DNA from: Alteromonas sp. KUL106
Lineage (GTDB): Bacteria; Pseudomonadota; Gammaproteobacteria; Enterobacterales; Alteromonadaceae
NCBI RefSeq assembly: GCF_009811415.1
Contig: NZ_BLIG01000024.1
Coordinates: 62,001-126,000 of the forward strand
DNA length: 64,000 nucleotides
Direction: 5' to 3'
The position numbers and the translations under genes were made by a program. The notes under the pieces are model-generated. The model had not been told where the DNA came from and ran no database searches. It saw only the letters and a list, made by a program, of their open reading frames with translations. Within the stretch, counting starts at the first letter, position 1. Each line of letters begins with the position of its first letter. Shown piece after piece: positions 53,981 to 62,884 of the stretch.

Positions 53981-55672
53981 TTATTGACGAGCCAACTGGT
54001 ACTTAATTTGGTCACGTAACGCTCGACTGGTAACTTTTCCTTCTCGTACCCATACCTGAACACCATTTGGCTCAACGGTTGTGGTTAACGCATCGTCTTG
54101 GTCTACCGTTTTCGATTGACCAGACAATTGCTCTACCCATTCGCCCGATTGCATGAAGTCGTTAATCACAAATGATTCCGCCGACTCACCCTTGTTAAGT
54201 AATACAAGTGCAGTCTGCGCTGCGCCATCGGTATCAACAACCCGATAAAACGCCGCACGATGACCATTAAGCTCAAGATTCACTTGAACACCGCGCTGTA
54301 ACGCTACTGTAGTTTTACGCACATTAGCAATGTTTGTTAGCGCTTGCTGAATAGGATGAGTTTTCGCTTGGTCTAAGCGTTTTTGACCTAAGTAGTTACG
54401 ATTACCTGCATGCTCTGCCGTGCCGCGCATAAAGCCAATTTCAGACCCCATATAGACAACCGGAATCCCTCTTACGGTAAACAGCCAGTTGTGCGCGTTA
54501 ATAAAGCCATTGTCAGTGGCATTAATTCGCGCCATATCATGGTTATCATAGAACGTGGTTAATTCATACGGATTATTATAAGGGCCATGCGTTAGATAAA
54601 GCACATTCTCTAGGTCAGCAAAGTCACTCTCTAGCGGCTTTTCAAAAACGCTTATCATGGCTTTTTGCATAGGAAAATCTAATACGCTAACGCCCCCGTT
54701 TTTAGGTAACGTATGCTGTGCAATATTGTTCGCTTGGTAGTCAAAGGCCTCGCCAAACATAAAAAAGTCGGGGTTTTGCTCGCGTATTCGATCAGACGCT
54801 TCACGCCAAAATGCATGAGGTACATGCCTGATTGTATCTATTCTGAACGCATCAGCACCCTGAGAAATCCAGTACAAGTAACTGTTGATGAGATAATCGC
54901 GTACGGCTGGATTCTCATCATCGAGATTAGAAAGCTTGACCAAGTCCGGATAGTTGTGGAAAAAGCGATGAAGAGGATTATTTTTTGGATCTAAATCTTC
55001 AGGCGCAAGGTTTTGATGATCAGCAACAAGGTTCCCCTCTTTATCATATATTTCACCATAACCCGGTAAGTCCTTTTCCATGGTGAAGCTTGGTGTACCG
55101 TGATTTGCCACTATATCAAATACAGATTTTAGGCCGTGTTTACGCATTTTTGCGGTGTAGTCACTCACGCTTAAATTGTCGCTAACCAAATGCTCGTCAG
55201 CCTGATAGAAGTTTGTAGCCCAGTAACCGTGATATCCCGTTTTACCGCCGTCTTTAAATGCGCCGCCATAAGTAATGGGTTCATCGCCATTAAACGCATA
55301 GTCAGGGTTATCGTGAACTGGCGTCATCCATACCGCAGTGAAGCCCATGTCTTTGATGTAATCTGCATTATTTAAGATCCCCTGCAAATCACCGCCCATG
55401 TAACCCACATAGGCCTTTTTACCCTCGGGTCCCTCTAGGGGCAATTGCCAAGTGGGATGATCACCCCCCTGATCTTCGTGATTATTTGTTGGGTCACCGT
55501 CAACAAACCTATCGGTAACAACGAAATAAACCGCTTCGCTGGCAAAGGGAATGCTTGTACCTACAAGCGCGTCGTTGTTTAAATATTTATCGCTATTGGG
55601 GGAAGTATTGGTGCAGGCCGCGCAAAACACACCAGCCAAACTTAAAGCAACAACCGTACGATTAAATGGCAT
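53981..55672 (-). CDS. GH13 alpha-amylase-type lipoprotein
   Basis: A 563-residue secreted GH13 enzyme. The ATG at 55672 overlaps the MFS stop region, with GGAG upstream, and gives a signal peptide (VVALSLAGVFCAAC) ending in a lipobox. Catalytic blocks: FDIVANHGTP, FRIDTIRHVP (nucleophile Asp), FMFGEAFD (acid Glu) and FYDNHDMARI (stabilising Asp). It should cleave alpha-1,4-glucans in the periplasm or at the surface. It is the last gene of an operon with the MFS transporter and a GH13 cyclomaltodextrinase-like gene. Confidence 0.9.
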   Translation of the reverse strand: MPFNRTVVALSLAGVFCAACTNTSPNSDKYLNNDALVGTSIPFASEAVYFVVTDRFVDGDPTNNHEDQGGDHPTWQLPLEGPEGKKAYVGYMGGDLQGILNNADYIKDMGFTAVWMTPVHDNPDYAFNGDEPITYGGAFKDGGKTGYHGYWATNFYQADEHLVSDNLSVSDYTAKMRKHGLKSVFDIVANHGTPSFTMEKDLPGYGEIYDKEGNLVADHQNLAPEDLDPKNNPLHRFFHNYPDLVKLSNLDDENPAVRDYLINSYLYWISQGADAFRIDTIRHVPHAFWREASDRIREQNPDFFMFGEAFDYQANNIAQHTLPKNGGVSVLDFPMQKAMISVFEKPLESDFADLENVLYLTHGPYNNPYELTTFYDNHDMARINATDNGFINAHNWLFTVRGIPVVYMGSEIGFMRGTAEHAGNRNYLGQKRLDQAKTHPIQQALTNIANVRKTTVALQRGVQVNLELNGHRAAFYRVVDTDGAAQTALVLLNKGESAESFVINDFMQSGEWVEQLSGQSKTVDQDDALTTTVEPNGVQVWVREGKVTSRALRDQIKYQLARQ

Positions 55673-55673
55673 A

Positions 55674-57155
55674 TTAAGCTCCCTCTGCAACGTCAAGTTC
55701 TTGTTTCTCTGTTTCTTTAACGAAGAACACCGACGCTGCACCAATTAACATAGAAACACCAGCAACGACAATGATGTACTTTGCGTCGTTATCGAAAACG
55801 CTACTTAAAATCCAACCCGCAGTTAGGCCAGACACAATTTGTGGCGCAGCAACGGTGAAGTTAAAAATTCCCATGTAAACGCCAGTTTTATTCGCAGGCA
55901 ACGCGCCAGCTAACATAGCGTAGGGCATAGCAAGGATTGCTGCCCACGCAATACCAACACCAATCATGGGTATAAGAAGCTTGACCGCGCCCAACGGAAC
56001 CGTCACTTCGGTAATCAATAAGTTCACATTGACCATTGTTAGGTCTTGGAATAACAAGAAGCTTACATAGCTTAAGCCTCCTAGCGCTAACGATGAGGCG
56101 TAAACCGTTTTGCGACCAAACTTATCAGCAAGTTTTGCCAAAAAAATAGAGAAAATAGCGGCGAATACTGAATATGCTGCGAATAAGATGCCTACCCAGT
56201 CACCCGCGGCACCTTTAGCCATAATTATGGTTTCAGGCACCATGGGCGCTGCAGCAATATAAGCTGGGTCAAACCATTGCTTGTCAACATTCCAAATGTG
56301 TTGGGTAATCGCTGGCGTGGTGTACACCCACATGATAAAGAGCGCAAACCACGAAAAAAACTGAACAACCGCCAGCTGTTTCATCGTCTTTGGCATATCT
56401 TTGACTAATGTGAAGAAATCGCTCAAGCGCTGTACTAGCGACGCCTTAGGCGCGTTGACAGTTGTCGGCGCCTCGTCGGTAAGTCCTTTATAGCGATTGT
56501 ATTCTTCCGGCGCATATTCTTTGGTGCGAATCACCGTCCAAATCACCGTACCTAACAGCACCGTAGCGCCGATATAGAATGCCCACACAACGGAAGGGGC
56601 AACTTCGCCCATCTGTGCCGTATTTTCAAGTCCGATAACGTTGGTTAATACAAACGGTAAAATAGAGCCAATCACCGCACCGATATTAATCAGTAGCGAC
56701 TGAATAGAATAACCAACGTTACGTTGTGATGGCGGCACCATGTCGGACACCAATGAACGAAATGGCTGGAAGCATACGTTAAACGATGCGTCCATCAGCG
56801 CAACCATTAACGCTCCCATGAGCATAGGAGCTAAGAAGGCAACAAATATTGGTGCATTGGGCAGTAAAATCATGCCCATCACCGCTGCAATCGCACCGGC
56901 GAGAATGAACGGACGACGGCGGCCCAATCGATTCCATGTTCTATCAGATGCTGAACCAACAATTGGCTGTACGATTAACCCCATGATTGGCGCTACAAGC
57001 CAAAATAAAGATAGCGAATGAAGATCTGCGCCTAAGTCTGAAAGGATACGACTTACGTTTGCGTTTTGCAGTGCAAAACCAAATTGAACACCCAGAAAGC
57101 CGAAGCTGACGTTCCATATTTGCCAGAAAGAAAGGCGTGGTTGAGTTGCTTGCAT
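55674..57155 (-). CDS. MFS sugar transporter, maltose/maltodextrin type
   Basis: A 493-residue transporter with about 12 hydrophobic helices. GVQFGFALQNANVSRI in helix 1 and the loop motif SDRTWNRLGRRRPFILAG are typical of the SLC45/sucrose-maltose group of MFS proteins, such as the Shewanella MalT permease. It probably imports maltose or short maltodextrins from the periplasm by proton symport. It lies 38 bp downstream of the cyclomaltodextrinase-like gene and directly before the amylase, so all three form one operon under the 59219 operator. Confidence 0.9.
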   Translation of the reverse strand: MQATQPRLSFWQIWNVSFGFLGVQFGFALQNANVSRILSDLGADLHSLSLFWLVAPIMGLIVQPIVGSASDRTWNRLGRRRPFILAGAIAAVMGMILLPNAPIFVAFLAPMLMGALMVALMDASFNVCFQPFRSLVSDMVPPSQRNVGYSIQSLLINIGAVIGSILPFVLTNVIGLENTAQMGEVAPSVVWAFYIGATVLLGTVIWTVIRTKEYAPEEYNRYKGLTDEAPTTVNAPKASLVQRLSDFFTLVKDMPKTMKQLAVVQFFSWFALFIMWVYTTPAITQHIWNVDKQWFDPAYIAAAPMVPETIIMAKGAAGDWVGILFAAYSVFAAIFSIFLAKLADKFGRKTVYASSLALGGLSYVSFLLFQDLTMVNVNLLITEVTVPLGAVKLLIPMIGVGIAWAAILAMPYAMLAGALPANKTGVYMGIFNFTVAAPQIVSGLTAGWILSSVFDNDAKYIIVVAGVSMLIGAASVFFVKETEKQELDVAEGA

Positions 57156-57193
57156 ATTTTGCTCTATTTATTGTTGTACTGTTATTAATACGT

Positions 57194-59140
57194 TTATTGA
57201 ACGATGAAAACACTGGCCGACATAGCGGGTAAGCTCAAGGTATCCGTCGCCTTAAAAGACTTACCATCGCTCAGTCTCGTCAATGTCTGATGTGTGCTCA
57301 ATACTTCTGCATACTTGCTTAAATGCAGTTCGACAGCCTTTTTGTTTAAGATAACCATGATTTTATCAGACTGCGTGGTATTTACCTTTGCGATAGTGCC
57401 TGTTTCATTGTTATCGGTTTCACGGATATAGGCATATACCCCACTTTCCGGTGCATAATGCTTTAACGGCCCTTTAAACTGTGAAGGGTGCGATTGACGC
57501 AATTGGAGTAACGCTTTAATGCGCTGCTGTGCCCAGCGCTCATCAGGCGTTAGACCCTGTCCATTCAATGCATTTTTCTCACTATCTGCAGGCCACCCGC
57601 CAGGAAAGTCAGCGCGAATAATACCGTGGTCATCACTCCCTTTATTGCTCATCAATATTTCTGTACCGTAAAAGACTTGCGGTATGCCGCGCGTAGTCAG
57701 TAGTAGGGTCATTGCCATATTCCACTTGTCTTTATCGTGACCGAGTTGAGTAAAAATACGGCTCATGTCGTGATTATCAGGAAAAATCACTAGATTTTTA
57801 GGGTCGCCATACAAGAAGTCTGTAGCCAAGGTTTCATAAATAGATATAAAACCAGAATTCCAACTTTCATCACTGTTCAACGCTTTTACCACTGCCGCTT
57901 GCAATGGAAAGTCCATCACCGAAGGTAACGCGCTGTCGTAATCGTCATGACGGTGGCTACCTGCTTGCCAATATGCCGTGATTGCAGGATTTACCGACCA
58001 TTCTTCCCCTACAATATTGAAATTTGGGTATTCGTCCATTATGCGGTTTGTCCATTGACTCAAAAACGCCTTATCGGGGTAAGAATAGGTATCGACGCGA
58101 ATGCCACTTAGATTTGCTGTTTCAACCCACCAGATCGCGTTTTGAATAAGATATTTGGCCAGTTTTGGATTGCGTTGATTTAAATCAGGCATGGTGGGAA
58201 CAAACCATCCGTCACTAAACCCTTTAACATCGCTATCAATCGCATGGGGATCGTGAAGCGCTTCACGCCTGTGGGTCGTTCCTACAAACTTTCCGTTATT
58301 ATTGATCCAGTCGTGTGCAGGCGTATCTTTCATCCATAAATGGTTACTGCCAATATGGTTGAGTACCATATCCATTATAATACCGACACCCTTGGATTTT
58401 GCTTCATCGCTTAAGGCAATAAAATCATCATTGTTGCCAAATCTGGGGTCTATTTTGTAGTAATCCGTGGTGGAATAACCATGGTAGCTATATTGCTCCA
58501 TGGCATTTTCGAGCATGGGCATAGTCCAAATTTGCGTAAAGCCCATATCCCGAATGTAGTCTAGGTTATCGACAATACCTTGAATATCGCCGCCGTGACG
58601 ACCACCTTTAAGTGAGCGATCAACAGGGTCGCCATACCCTTCGACGTTATCATTTTCCTTGTTACCATTGGCAAACCGGTCAGGAGCAATAAGATAAATA
58701 GCATCGTGAGGCCCAAAGCCTTCGCGTGATGCAGCGCCTTGTACTCTGTCCTTCAGTGCATAAGTAAAATCACGGGTCGTTCCATCACTGTCAGTAAGTC
58801 TTATCACTATTTCCTGTGCACTAGACTGTGATGTATCGATTGTTACAAATAGATAGTTCTCACTATCAAGGGCTTGGCTATGTTTTATTACTATATCGCC
58901 TTTCACTATGGAGACGGTATCATCGGCAACATTATCGCCATGAACCATTAGCTCAACATCGCTTTCTTGCATACCAACCCACCAATTTGGCGGATAAACG
59001 TCAATACTGTTGGATACTGATGACTGAACTGAAAACATTGGCAGTGTTACGAGAAAGCTCACAAGCAGCGGAGTTACGCGCTTCCGCTTGAGTCGTTTTA
59101 ATCGACTTCTGGCATTGATTACACTGTTACGTTTAAGCAC
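57194..59140 (-). CDS. GH13 cyclomaltodextrinase/neopullulanase-like enzyme, exported
   Basis: A 648-residue GH13 enzyme with a signal peptide (VTPLLVSFLVTLPMFSVQSS). An N-terminal Ig-like domain of the cyclomaltodextrinase family comes first (IDVYPPNWWVGMQESDVELM), then the catalytic barrel with MDMVLNHIGSNH, SGIRVDTYSYPD (nucleophile), NIVGEEWS (acid) and FPDNHDMSR, and a C-terminal beta domain. It is close to Bacteroides SusA in type and should hydrolyse cyclodextrins, pullulan or maltodextrins in the periplasm. It is the first gene of the operon; the 14-bp operator lies 79 bp upstream. Confidence 0.92.
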   Translation of the reverse strand: MLKRNSVINARSRLKRLKRKRVTPLLVSFLVTLPMFSVQSSVSNSIDVYPPNWWVGMQESDVELMVHGDNVADDTVSIVKGDIVIKHSQALDSENYLFVTIDTSQSSAQEIVIRLTDSDGTTRDFTYALKDRVQGAASREGFGPHDAIYLIAPDRFANGNKENDNVEGYGDPVDRSLKGGRHGGDIQGIVDNLDYIRDMGFTQIWTMPMLENAMEQYSYHGYSTTDYYKIDPRFGNNDDFIALSDEAKSKGVGIIMDMVLNHIGSNHLWMKDTPAHDWINNNGKFVGTTHRREALHDPHAIDSDVKGFSDGWFVPTMPDLNQRNPKLAKYLIQNAIWWVETANLSGIRVDTYSYPDKAFLSQWTNRIMDEYPNFNIVGEEWSVNPAITAYWQAGSHRHDDYDSALPSVMDFPLQAAVVKALNSDESWNSGFISIYETLATDFLYGDPKNLVIFPDNHDMSRIFTQLGHDKDKWNMAMTLLLTTRGIPQVFYGTEILMSNKGSDDHGIIRADFPGGWPADSEKNALNGQGLTPDERWAQQRIKALLQLRQSHPSQFKGPLKHYAPESGVYAYIRETDNNETGTIAKVNTTQSDKIMVILNKKAVELHLSKYAEVLSTHQTLTRLSDGKSFKATDTLSLPAMSASVFIVQ

Positions 59141-59218
59141 TTCAACCCCATGTTAAAAATACGTAAAGATTAAGATGAAGTGAGATACTACCTTGCTCAG
59201 TCTATCTAACCAATGCTA

Positions 59219-59232
59219 TGCATACGTATTCA
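59219..59232. promoter_or_regulatory. LacI-type operator upstream of the GH13-MFS operon
   Basis: TGCATACGTATTCA is a palindrome around ACGT with symmetric TG/CA ends. The identical 14-mer lies upstream of the other GH13 unit at 61306, which supports a common regulator, probably the LacI protein at 52844. Confidence 0.75.
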
Positions 59233-59263
59233 CGAAACACCATGTAAAAAACATGATGTTTCG
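59233..59263. other. Long hairpin abutting the operator
   Basis: A 13-bp stem with one wobble (CGAAACACCATGT and its partner) and an A5 loop lies directly beside the operator and 34 bp after the stop of the amylase gene at 59297. There is no T run, so it is a transcript-end hairpin at best. Confidence 0.45.
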
Positions 59264-59296
59264 CGTTAACTCGCTGGTTTGAATGCAAGACATGAG

Positions 59297-61249
59297 TTAA
59301 AAGGCAAAAACCTTTGTTTCAAGTCCATCTAGTGACAATGAGGCTTTGTAGTTAATACCCTCTTTTTCTAACACTAAGCTCTCATGGGAAAGCAAAGGAT
59401 TTAACGTTACGTTCTCGCTAGTGTTGCGTAAAAGCGCTGAAGGAAGGGTTAACTGTATTGGGCTCACAGACGCATCACTGAAGTTGGTAATGACCACAAA
59501 GCCGCGGTCGCCTTTTACTCGTGCGAAAGCGAACTGTTTCTCAGAATAAACTGAACCTTCAATATCAAGATTAAGCGCATGAAGGCTTTTATATTCACCT
59601 GTAGTAGCAGGATGTGTGGCTGCGATTGCCATTATGTTTTTGTAAAATTGATGAAGTTCCTTTTCTTCATCGGTAGATTTCCCTGCATCAAATTTGCCGT
59701 CGTTCATAAAACGCTGATGGGCAGGAACGCCGACATAGTCAAAAATTGACGTGCGTGTAGGATCGCCAAATCCCGCCTCTTCGCTACCGTCTTCACCCAC
59801 ATCTTGACCAAAGTAAAGCAGCGTGGGCGAACTGCTGACAAGCGCACTTACTGCTAATGCGGGCTTGCCTTTTTGCGCGTTACCGGCGAAGTCCGGGCTG
59901 GCGATACGTTGCTCATCGTGGTTCTCAAGAAAATGCAGCATATGCGGAGCGATATCACTGACGTCGTTATGGATCGCAACCAATTCGCTAACTTCCCCTT
60001 TACCCTGCACGATAGCTTTTAACGTATCGTAAAACCCTACCTTGTCGTACAGGTAATCCATCTTACCTTTGTGTATGTACGCGCGATATTTATCTGGCTG
60101 ATAGACTTCCGCTAGCAAGAACGCATTGGGCGTTTTTTGCTTAATACTACTGTTAAGAAACGACCAAAACTCAACGGGGACCATCTCGGCCATATCATAA
60201 CGAAAACCATCAACCCCTTTGTCGAGCCAATAATGGACGATGTCTCTGAACTTGTACCACGAATCTGGAAGGTCTTTGCCTTCCCAAAAAGCGGCATGTT
60301 CTTCAAAAGATTTTTCACTGTAGGCTTCAGGTAAAACAGGGAAATCATACGTGCCATTGGGTTTAACGCCATAATTCACTTTTACGGTTTCGTACCAATC
60401 GTTTATATCTGGCTGCGCCGCTTTTGCACCGTTACCCGTCCATTTTGCTGGATACTCATCAAACTTGCCGTCTGCTAACGGGTGAGCTTCGCCACCTAAG
60501 GGTTGATAGTTATCGTCCGTGGGTACTTGAAACCCCTCACCTACCACATAGTAAAAGTTGTTATCACGGGCATATTCAACAGACGTATCGTCTTGCGCGC
60601 CAAAATCACTGACGCCTTCAGGCGCTGAAAGCGAACGGTAGTCACGGGCAACATGATTAGGCACGATGTCGATAATCACTTTCATTCCCGCAGCATGAGT
60701 TCTGGCTATTAATGCCTCGAACTCTTCAAGCCGCTTTGCAGGGTCGTCAGCCAGGTCTGGATTAACGTTATAGTAATCTTTCACAGCATAGGGAGAGCCC
60801 GCTCGCCCTTTAACCACATCTGGATCGTCGTTTGATATGCCGTAACCAGTGTAGTCGTTAATAACCGCATGATGCGGCACACCCGTATACCAAATATGGC
60901 TAGTGCCCAACGATTTTATGTACTTGAGTGCTTCAGGCGTAAAATCGCTGAACTTCCCTACGCCGTTTTCCTCTATTGTGCCCCAAGGCTGATTATTTGA
61001 ATTCGTGTTACCGAAAAGTCTCGTGAACACCTGATATACGACGGGCTTGCCCTGTCTTTTGTCTACGTCCATTGCTGGTGATATGTCACCACTTTGACGA
61101 GATATTGATGACTGCTGACCTGTATTCTCTAGTTTCTGATTATTCACTGACGGTGTCGGCCCCGAGCACGCCATCAAACCTAAAGAAAGCATAGCAACTG
61201 ATAGAGGCTTGAGGCAAAACCCTAACTTTATATTTGGCATAGTATTCAT
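59297..61249 (-). CDS. GH13 alpha-amylase/glucosidase-type lipoprotein
   Basis: A ~650-residue GH13 enzyme. The ATG at 61249 gives a signal peptide (LKPLSVAMLSLGLMAC) with lipobox LMAC; the frame opens at 61306, inside the operator, which is an unlikely start. Catalytic blocks are IIDIVPNHVARD, DGFRYDMAEMVPVEFW (nucleophile), FLLAEVYQP (acid) and FLENHDEQRIA. With the two other GH13 proteins it completes an extracytoplasmic alpha-glucan degradation set. It has its own promoter and operator, 57 bp upstream. Confidence 0.9.
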   Translation of the reverse strand: MNTMPNIKLGFCLKPLSVAMLSLGLMACSGPTPSVNNQKLENTGQQSSISRQSGDISPAMDVDKRQGKPVVYQVFTRLFGNTNSNNQPWGTIEENGVGKFSDFTPEALKYIKSLGTSHIWYTGVPHHAVINDYTGYGISNDDPDVVKGRAGSPYAVKDYYNVNPDLADDPAKRLEEFEALIARTHAAGMKVIIDIVPNHVARDYRSLSAPEGVSDFGAQDDTSVEYARDNNFYYVVGEGFQVPTDDNYQPLGGEAHPLADGKFDEYPAKWTGNGAKAAQPDINDWYETVKVNYGVKPNGTYDFPVLPEAYSEKSFEEHAAFWEGKDLPDSWYKFRDIVHYWLDKGVDGFRYDMAEMVPVEFWSFLNSSIKQKTPNAFLLAEVYQPDKYRAYIHKGKMDYLYDKVGFYDTLKAIVQGKGEVSELVAIHNDVSDIAPHMLHFLENHDEQRIASPDFAGNAQKGKPALAVSALVSSSPTLLYFGQDVGEDGSEEAGFGDPTRTSIFDYVGVPAHQRFMNDGKFDAGKSTDEEKELHQFYKNIMAIAATHPATTGEYKSLHALNLDIEGSVYSEKQFAFARVKGDRGFVVITNFSDASVSPIQLTLPSALLRNTSENVTLNPLLSHESLVLEKEGINYKASLSLDGLETKVFAF

Positions 61250-61305
61250 GTTTAAAAACGTAAATGATGCCAATAGGATACGCGTTAAATGTATGTTAAA
61301 AAACA

Positions 61306-61319
61306 TGCATACGTATTCA
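61306..61319. promoter_or_regulatory. LacI-type operator upstream of the second GH13 unit
   Basis: Identical to the 14-mer at 59219 (TGCATACGTATTCA), and both are near GH13 transcription starts. A short A-rich hairpin lies beside each (61291-61307 here). This is the strongest sign of a shared regulator. Confidence 0.75.
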
Positions 61320-61325
61320 AAAATG

Positions 61326-61348
61326 AAAAAGCCGCTTCATCCGGCGGC
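61326..61348 (-). terminator. Terminator after the acyltransferase gene
   Basis: On the minus strand a 5-bp GC stem (GCCGC/GCGGC) with an 8-nt loop is followed by TTTTTCATTTTT, 26 bp after the stop codon. Confidence 0.7.
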
Positions 61349-61373
61349 CCTTGTTCTGACGACAAAAAGCGGG

Positions 61374-62282
61374 CTATGCAGCCTGTGCGACTTTTAGCGG
61401 TTTCTGTGACGGGTCGAAGGAAGGAACGACTATGTCACCAATAGCCTGTAACGCATCGTCTAGCTCGGCGTGGATCTTCTTATGAAATCCCTTAAGAGGT
61501 TTGGCTAAGTCTTCTATCAAAACGTGTGGTGATAACCTATATGGCATGCGTTTTCCGTTAAAATCAACCGCTTCGCCTACAGGATTGAAATGAATACCAA
61601 ATGCCTTCATTCTTCTTGCAAGCTTAGGTTCCATCAACACGTATGCATGTTTTACATTCAAATGTTGGCAGATACTGGTTGCCATCAAATAAAGTGCTAT
61701 CGAGAGATAGGGAAAGTGCTCAATATTAAACGGAGTGTTCTTTTTTTGTTTAATCTTTTCAAGCTTATCAGAAGGGAGGATCTTTGAGCGCATCTGACGA
61801 ACTCTGAATTCCCTGGGAATTGCTAAACGTGATATTTCACAAACGCTCGAAGGATTGCAGCTAGAAGGAAGTAAGCTTTCATCTTCAAACGCATCTGCGC
61901 ATTTTTCTTCTAAAGGTAGAGACAACCCTGCTTCAGTAGGTAAAACCAAGCGAATAGTTCCAGCACACTCCCCTGTTGGAAGATGTTTTATATAACAATT
62001 GATGGCGCGGTCATCGTACTTGTCTTTTTCAAGTGCGGACGCGTTTTTCTGCTCAAACTTCATCTCCTCACAATACACTTTGTGGCGGGTTTTGTAACTC
62101 ACTTGTTTTTCGTCTTCTTCGTTAGCTATCACGAGTTCATAACGGCTAAAGAAAAAGTGAGAAATACTTTCTTCAAGCGACAATCGACGTGGAAATGCTT
62201 TTAGCCATTGTCGCGGAAATTGACTTAACTTGTTAGACACAGCGCCATTCAGCGCGCGGACTGCGCTCAGTGTTCTCATCAT
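61374..62282 (-). CDS. PEP-CTERM/exosortase-associated type acyltransferase (N-acyl amino acid synthase-like)
   Basis: A 302-residue protein of the family annotated as 'PEP-CTERM/exosortase system-associated acyltransferase' (TIGR03694-like), related to GNAT/LuxI-type N-acyltransferases. Recognisable blocks are RHKVYCEEMKFEQKNASALEKDKYDDRA, given here in part (RHKVYCEEM, KYDDRAINCY), GTIRLVLP, CEISRLAIPREFR, ALYLMATSICQHLNVKHAY and RMKAFGIHFNPVGEAVDFNG. No exosortase, PEP-CTERM protein or polysaccharide cluster is in view. The product may be an N-acyl amino acid or similar; this is inference from the family. The first two codons are both ATG. Confidence 0.85.
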   Translation of the reverse strand: MMRTLSAVRALNGAVSNKLSQFPRQWLKAFPRRLSLEESISHFFFSRYELVIANEEDEKQVSYKTRHKVYCEEMKFEQKNASALEKDKYDDRAINCYIKHLPTGECAGTIRLVLPTEAGLSLPLEEKCADAFEDESLLPSSCNPSSVCEISRLAIPREFRVRQMRSKILPSDKLEKIKQKKNTPFNIEHFPYLSIALYLMATSICQHLNVKHAYVLMEPKLARRMKAFGIHFNPVGEAVDFNGKRMPYRLSPHVLIEDLAKPLKGFHKKIHAELDDALQAIGDIVVPSFDPSQKPLKVAQAA

Positions 62283-62374
62283 TAACGCAAAGCTCCCCTG
62301 ATTTTAATTTATTATTCGGCTTGTGGGTAACTTCCTGTTCGCAGCAACAGCCTTAGGTTTATATATTTGGATTT

Positions 62375-62884
62375 CTAATTAATCTTCGCTTTATTATTGG
62401 TATCTCTGCTTTGTCTGATAAGTGCATCCCCACTTTTATAATCAGACTTTGATAGGCGGTCATACAGCAAAACATTAGCCGTCGCCGCTAAATTCATACA
62501 TGAATAAGTAGGCACGTATACTACGCTGTCGCACCACGATAAAATATCTGCACCGACGCTTCCGTCTTCTGGACCTAGGATATAAAACGCATTATCCGGG
62601 TGCTCGAATGCAGGTAGTGGTGTCGCACCTTCAACCAACTCTACTGCAACCACAGATGCTCCCTCAGGTACCACTTCCCTCAAGCTGTCTACACCAACTG
62701 TGGGAATAACCTTATGAAACGCCTTCGTGTCTGCGTTGAAATCTTTAGCGAATCGATAGCGTTGACCCGTGTAAAAAACACTGGCTACGCCATAACAACC
62801 TGCCGCCCGCAATATAGACGCAACATTGACGGGATTTTTTGGGTTGACTAAACCGATTGATATTTTTTGTTTTGCTATTTGCAC
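62375..62884 (-). CDS. TrmH-like (SpoU) RNA methyltransferase
   Basis: A 169-residue SPOUT methyltransferase. It has NPKNPVNVASILRAAGCYGV near the N-terminus, FYILGPEDGSVG in the middle (motif 2) and VYVPTYSCMNLAATANVLLYDRL at the C-terminal knot (motif 3). Without a substrate-recognition domain the target RNA cannot be named; TrmH, TrmL or a 23S rRNA 2'-O-methyltransferase are possible. It is probably a single gene. Confidence 0.88.
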   Translation of the reverse strand: MQIAKQKISIGLVNPKNPVNVASILRAAGCYGVASVFYTGQRYRFAKDFNADTKAFHKVIPTVGVDSLREVVPEGASVVAVELVEGATPLPAFEHPDNAFYILGPEDGSVGADILSWCDSVVYVPTYSCMNLAATANVLLYDRLSKSDYKSGDALIRQSRDTNNKAKIN

